Shown: in pieces, positions 63,877-64,000 of the stretch
Layout of the letters: the number at the start of each line of letters is the position of its first letter
Numbering within the stretch: position 1 is the stretch's first letter
From: Hydrogenophaga intermedia
Lineage (GTDB): Bacteria; Pseudomonadota; Gammaproteobacteria; Burkholderiales; Burkholderiaceae_C
DNA length: 64,000 nt
Direction: 5' to 3'
Assembly (NCBI RefSeq): GCF_023715105.1
Contig: NZ_JAMBNO010000012.1
Location: forward strand, 113,042-177,041
Notes under the pieces: model-generated
Database searches by the model: none
The model's input: the letters and a program-made list of their open reading frames with translations, nothing else
What the model was told of the DNA's origin: nothing
Made by a program: the position numbers and the translations under genes

Positions 63877-64000
63877 CCTTGCCCCTGAAAAGTGGAGTTC
63901 TTAGCCCTTGTTGAAAATACCGACAAGGAGTCAAGGAATGAAAGCCAAGCAGGTGCGTGCGCAATACACGCAGGAATTCAAGTTGGAGGCGGTGCGTCAG
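63874..64000 (+). mobile_element. Left end of an IS3-family insertion sequence (continues past window)
   Basis: A terminal sequence beginning about 63874-63880 (TGACCTTGCCCC or TGCCCCTGAAAAGTGG) leads into an AAGGAG ribosome site and an OrfA reading frame. The 3' end, second reading frame and right inverted repeat lie outside the window. It is inserted in the IS5-type transposase gene. Confidence 0.7.
63938..64000 (+). CDS. IS3 family transposase OrfA, N-terminus (partial)
   Basis: Only the first 21 codons are present: MKAKQVRAQYTQEFKLEAVR and one more residue. EFKLEAVR is the usual opening of the OrfA helix-turn-helix in IS3-family elements (IS3/IS911-like). An AAGGAG site at 63925-63930 and a second AAGGA closer to the ATG support the start. 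OrfB and the frameshift window are beyond the edge. Confidence 0.75.
   Translation, partial: MKAKQVRAQYTQEFKLEAVRQ

Overview
The window is high-GC and tightly packed with genes. Its gene content and order suggest a betaproteobacterium of the order Burkholderiales, most likely Comamonadaceae (Hydrogenophaga/Acidovorax-like). Supporting signs are polA next to a DUF2782 gene, a choline-kinase-fold thrB and a BPSS1780-type membrane gene; xseB-ispA-dxs; dapA-bamC; the three-gene transglutaminase / ATP-grasp block; and a recurring -10 box of the form TAgAAT or (T/C)ACAAT. The assignment rests on recognised families and was not tested by a search.

Layout. 1-1682: 3'-truncated reverse-strand gene for a protein with a lipid-kinase-like catalytic motif, a possible effector. 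1756-4266: comEC. 4298-11295: forward operon DUF2126 transglutaminase, ATP-grasp/alpha-E protein, second transglutaminase; then ridA. 11856-16174: parE-parC. 16328-20346: MFS transporter, a 41-aa membrane protein, a methyltransferase, dapA, bamC. 20343-23061: conserved hypothetical gene, roxA, a SlyD-like isomerase, dut. 23072-26722: TRAP transporter dctP-dctQ-dctM with a terminator between dctP and dctQ. 26915-30012: xseB-ispA-dxs. 30255-35927: Rieske oxygenase, DMT permease, rhodanese, PAS/GAF histidine kinase. 35962-39060: ZIP metal transporter, dienelactone hydrolase, serine hydrolase. 39063-44066: polA, then divergent DUF2782, thrB and membrane gene.

44.1-55.7 kb looks like a phosphate-stress and envelope-remodelling block: two PhoX phosphatases, a GT4 glycosyltransferase, a small membrane protein, a membrane-anchored class III aminotransferase, a phosphatidylserine decarboxylase and an LtaS/OpgB-type transferase. 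PhoB-box-like repeats precede phoX-2 (best match), the 47.8-kb membrane gene, phoX-1 and, more weakly, the glycosyltransferase. Three CTTAAG repeats at exact 11-bp spacing, like a tandem PmrA box, precede the LtaS-like gene. In the middle, at 48458-48677, lies a pair of inverted structured repeats whose stems covary while the internal loops are identical.

55.7-62.1 kb: uvrD, guaC with a long structured leader, alpha/beta hydrolase, GntR regulator with a 20-bp palindrome, 3-hydroxyisobutyrate-type dehydrogenase. 62.1-64 kb: tRNA-Ala(CGC), a truncated tyrosine recombinase, an IS5-type transposase cut short by an IS3-family element that runs off the right edge.

Eight genes (parE, the MFS gene, the DUF2782 gene, polA, roxA, uvrD, the alpha/beta hydrolase and the rhodanese gene) have a (T/C/G)ACAAT box 6-8 nt before the chosen ATG and no visible Shine-Dalgarno, which predicts leaderless mRNAs. 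No CRISPR array, rRNA or replication origin was seen.
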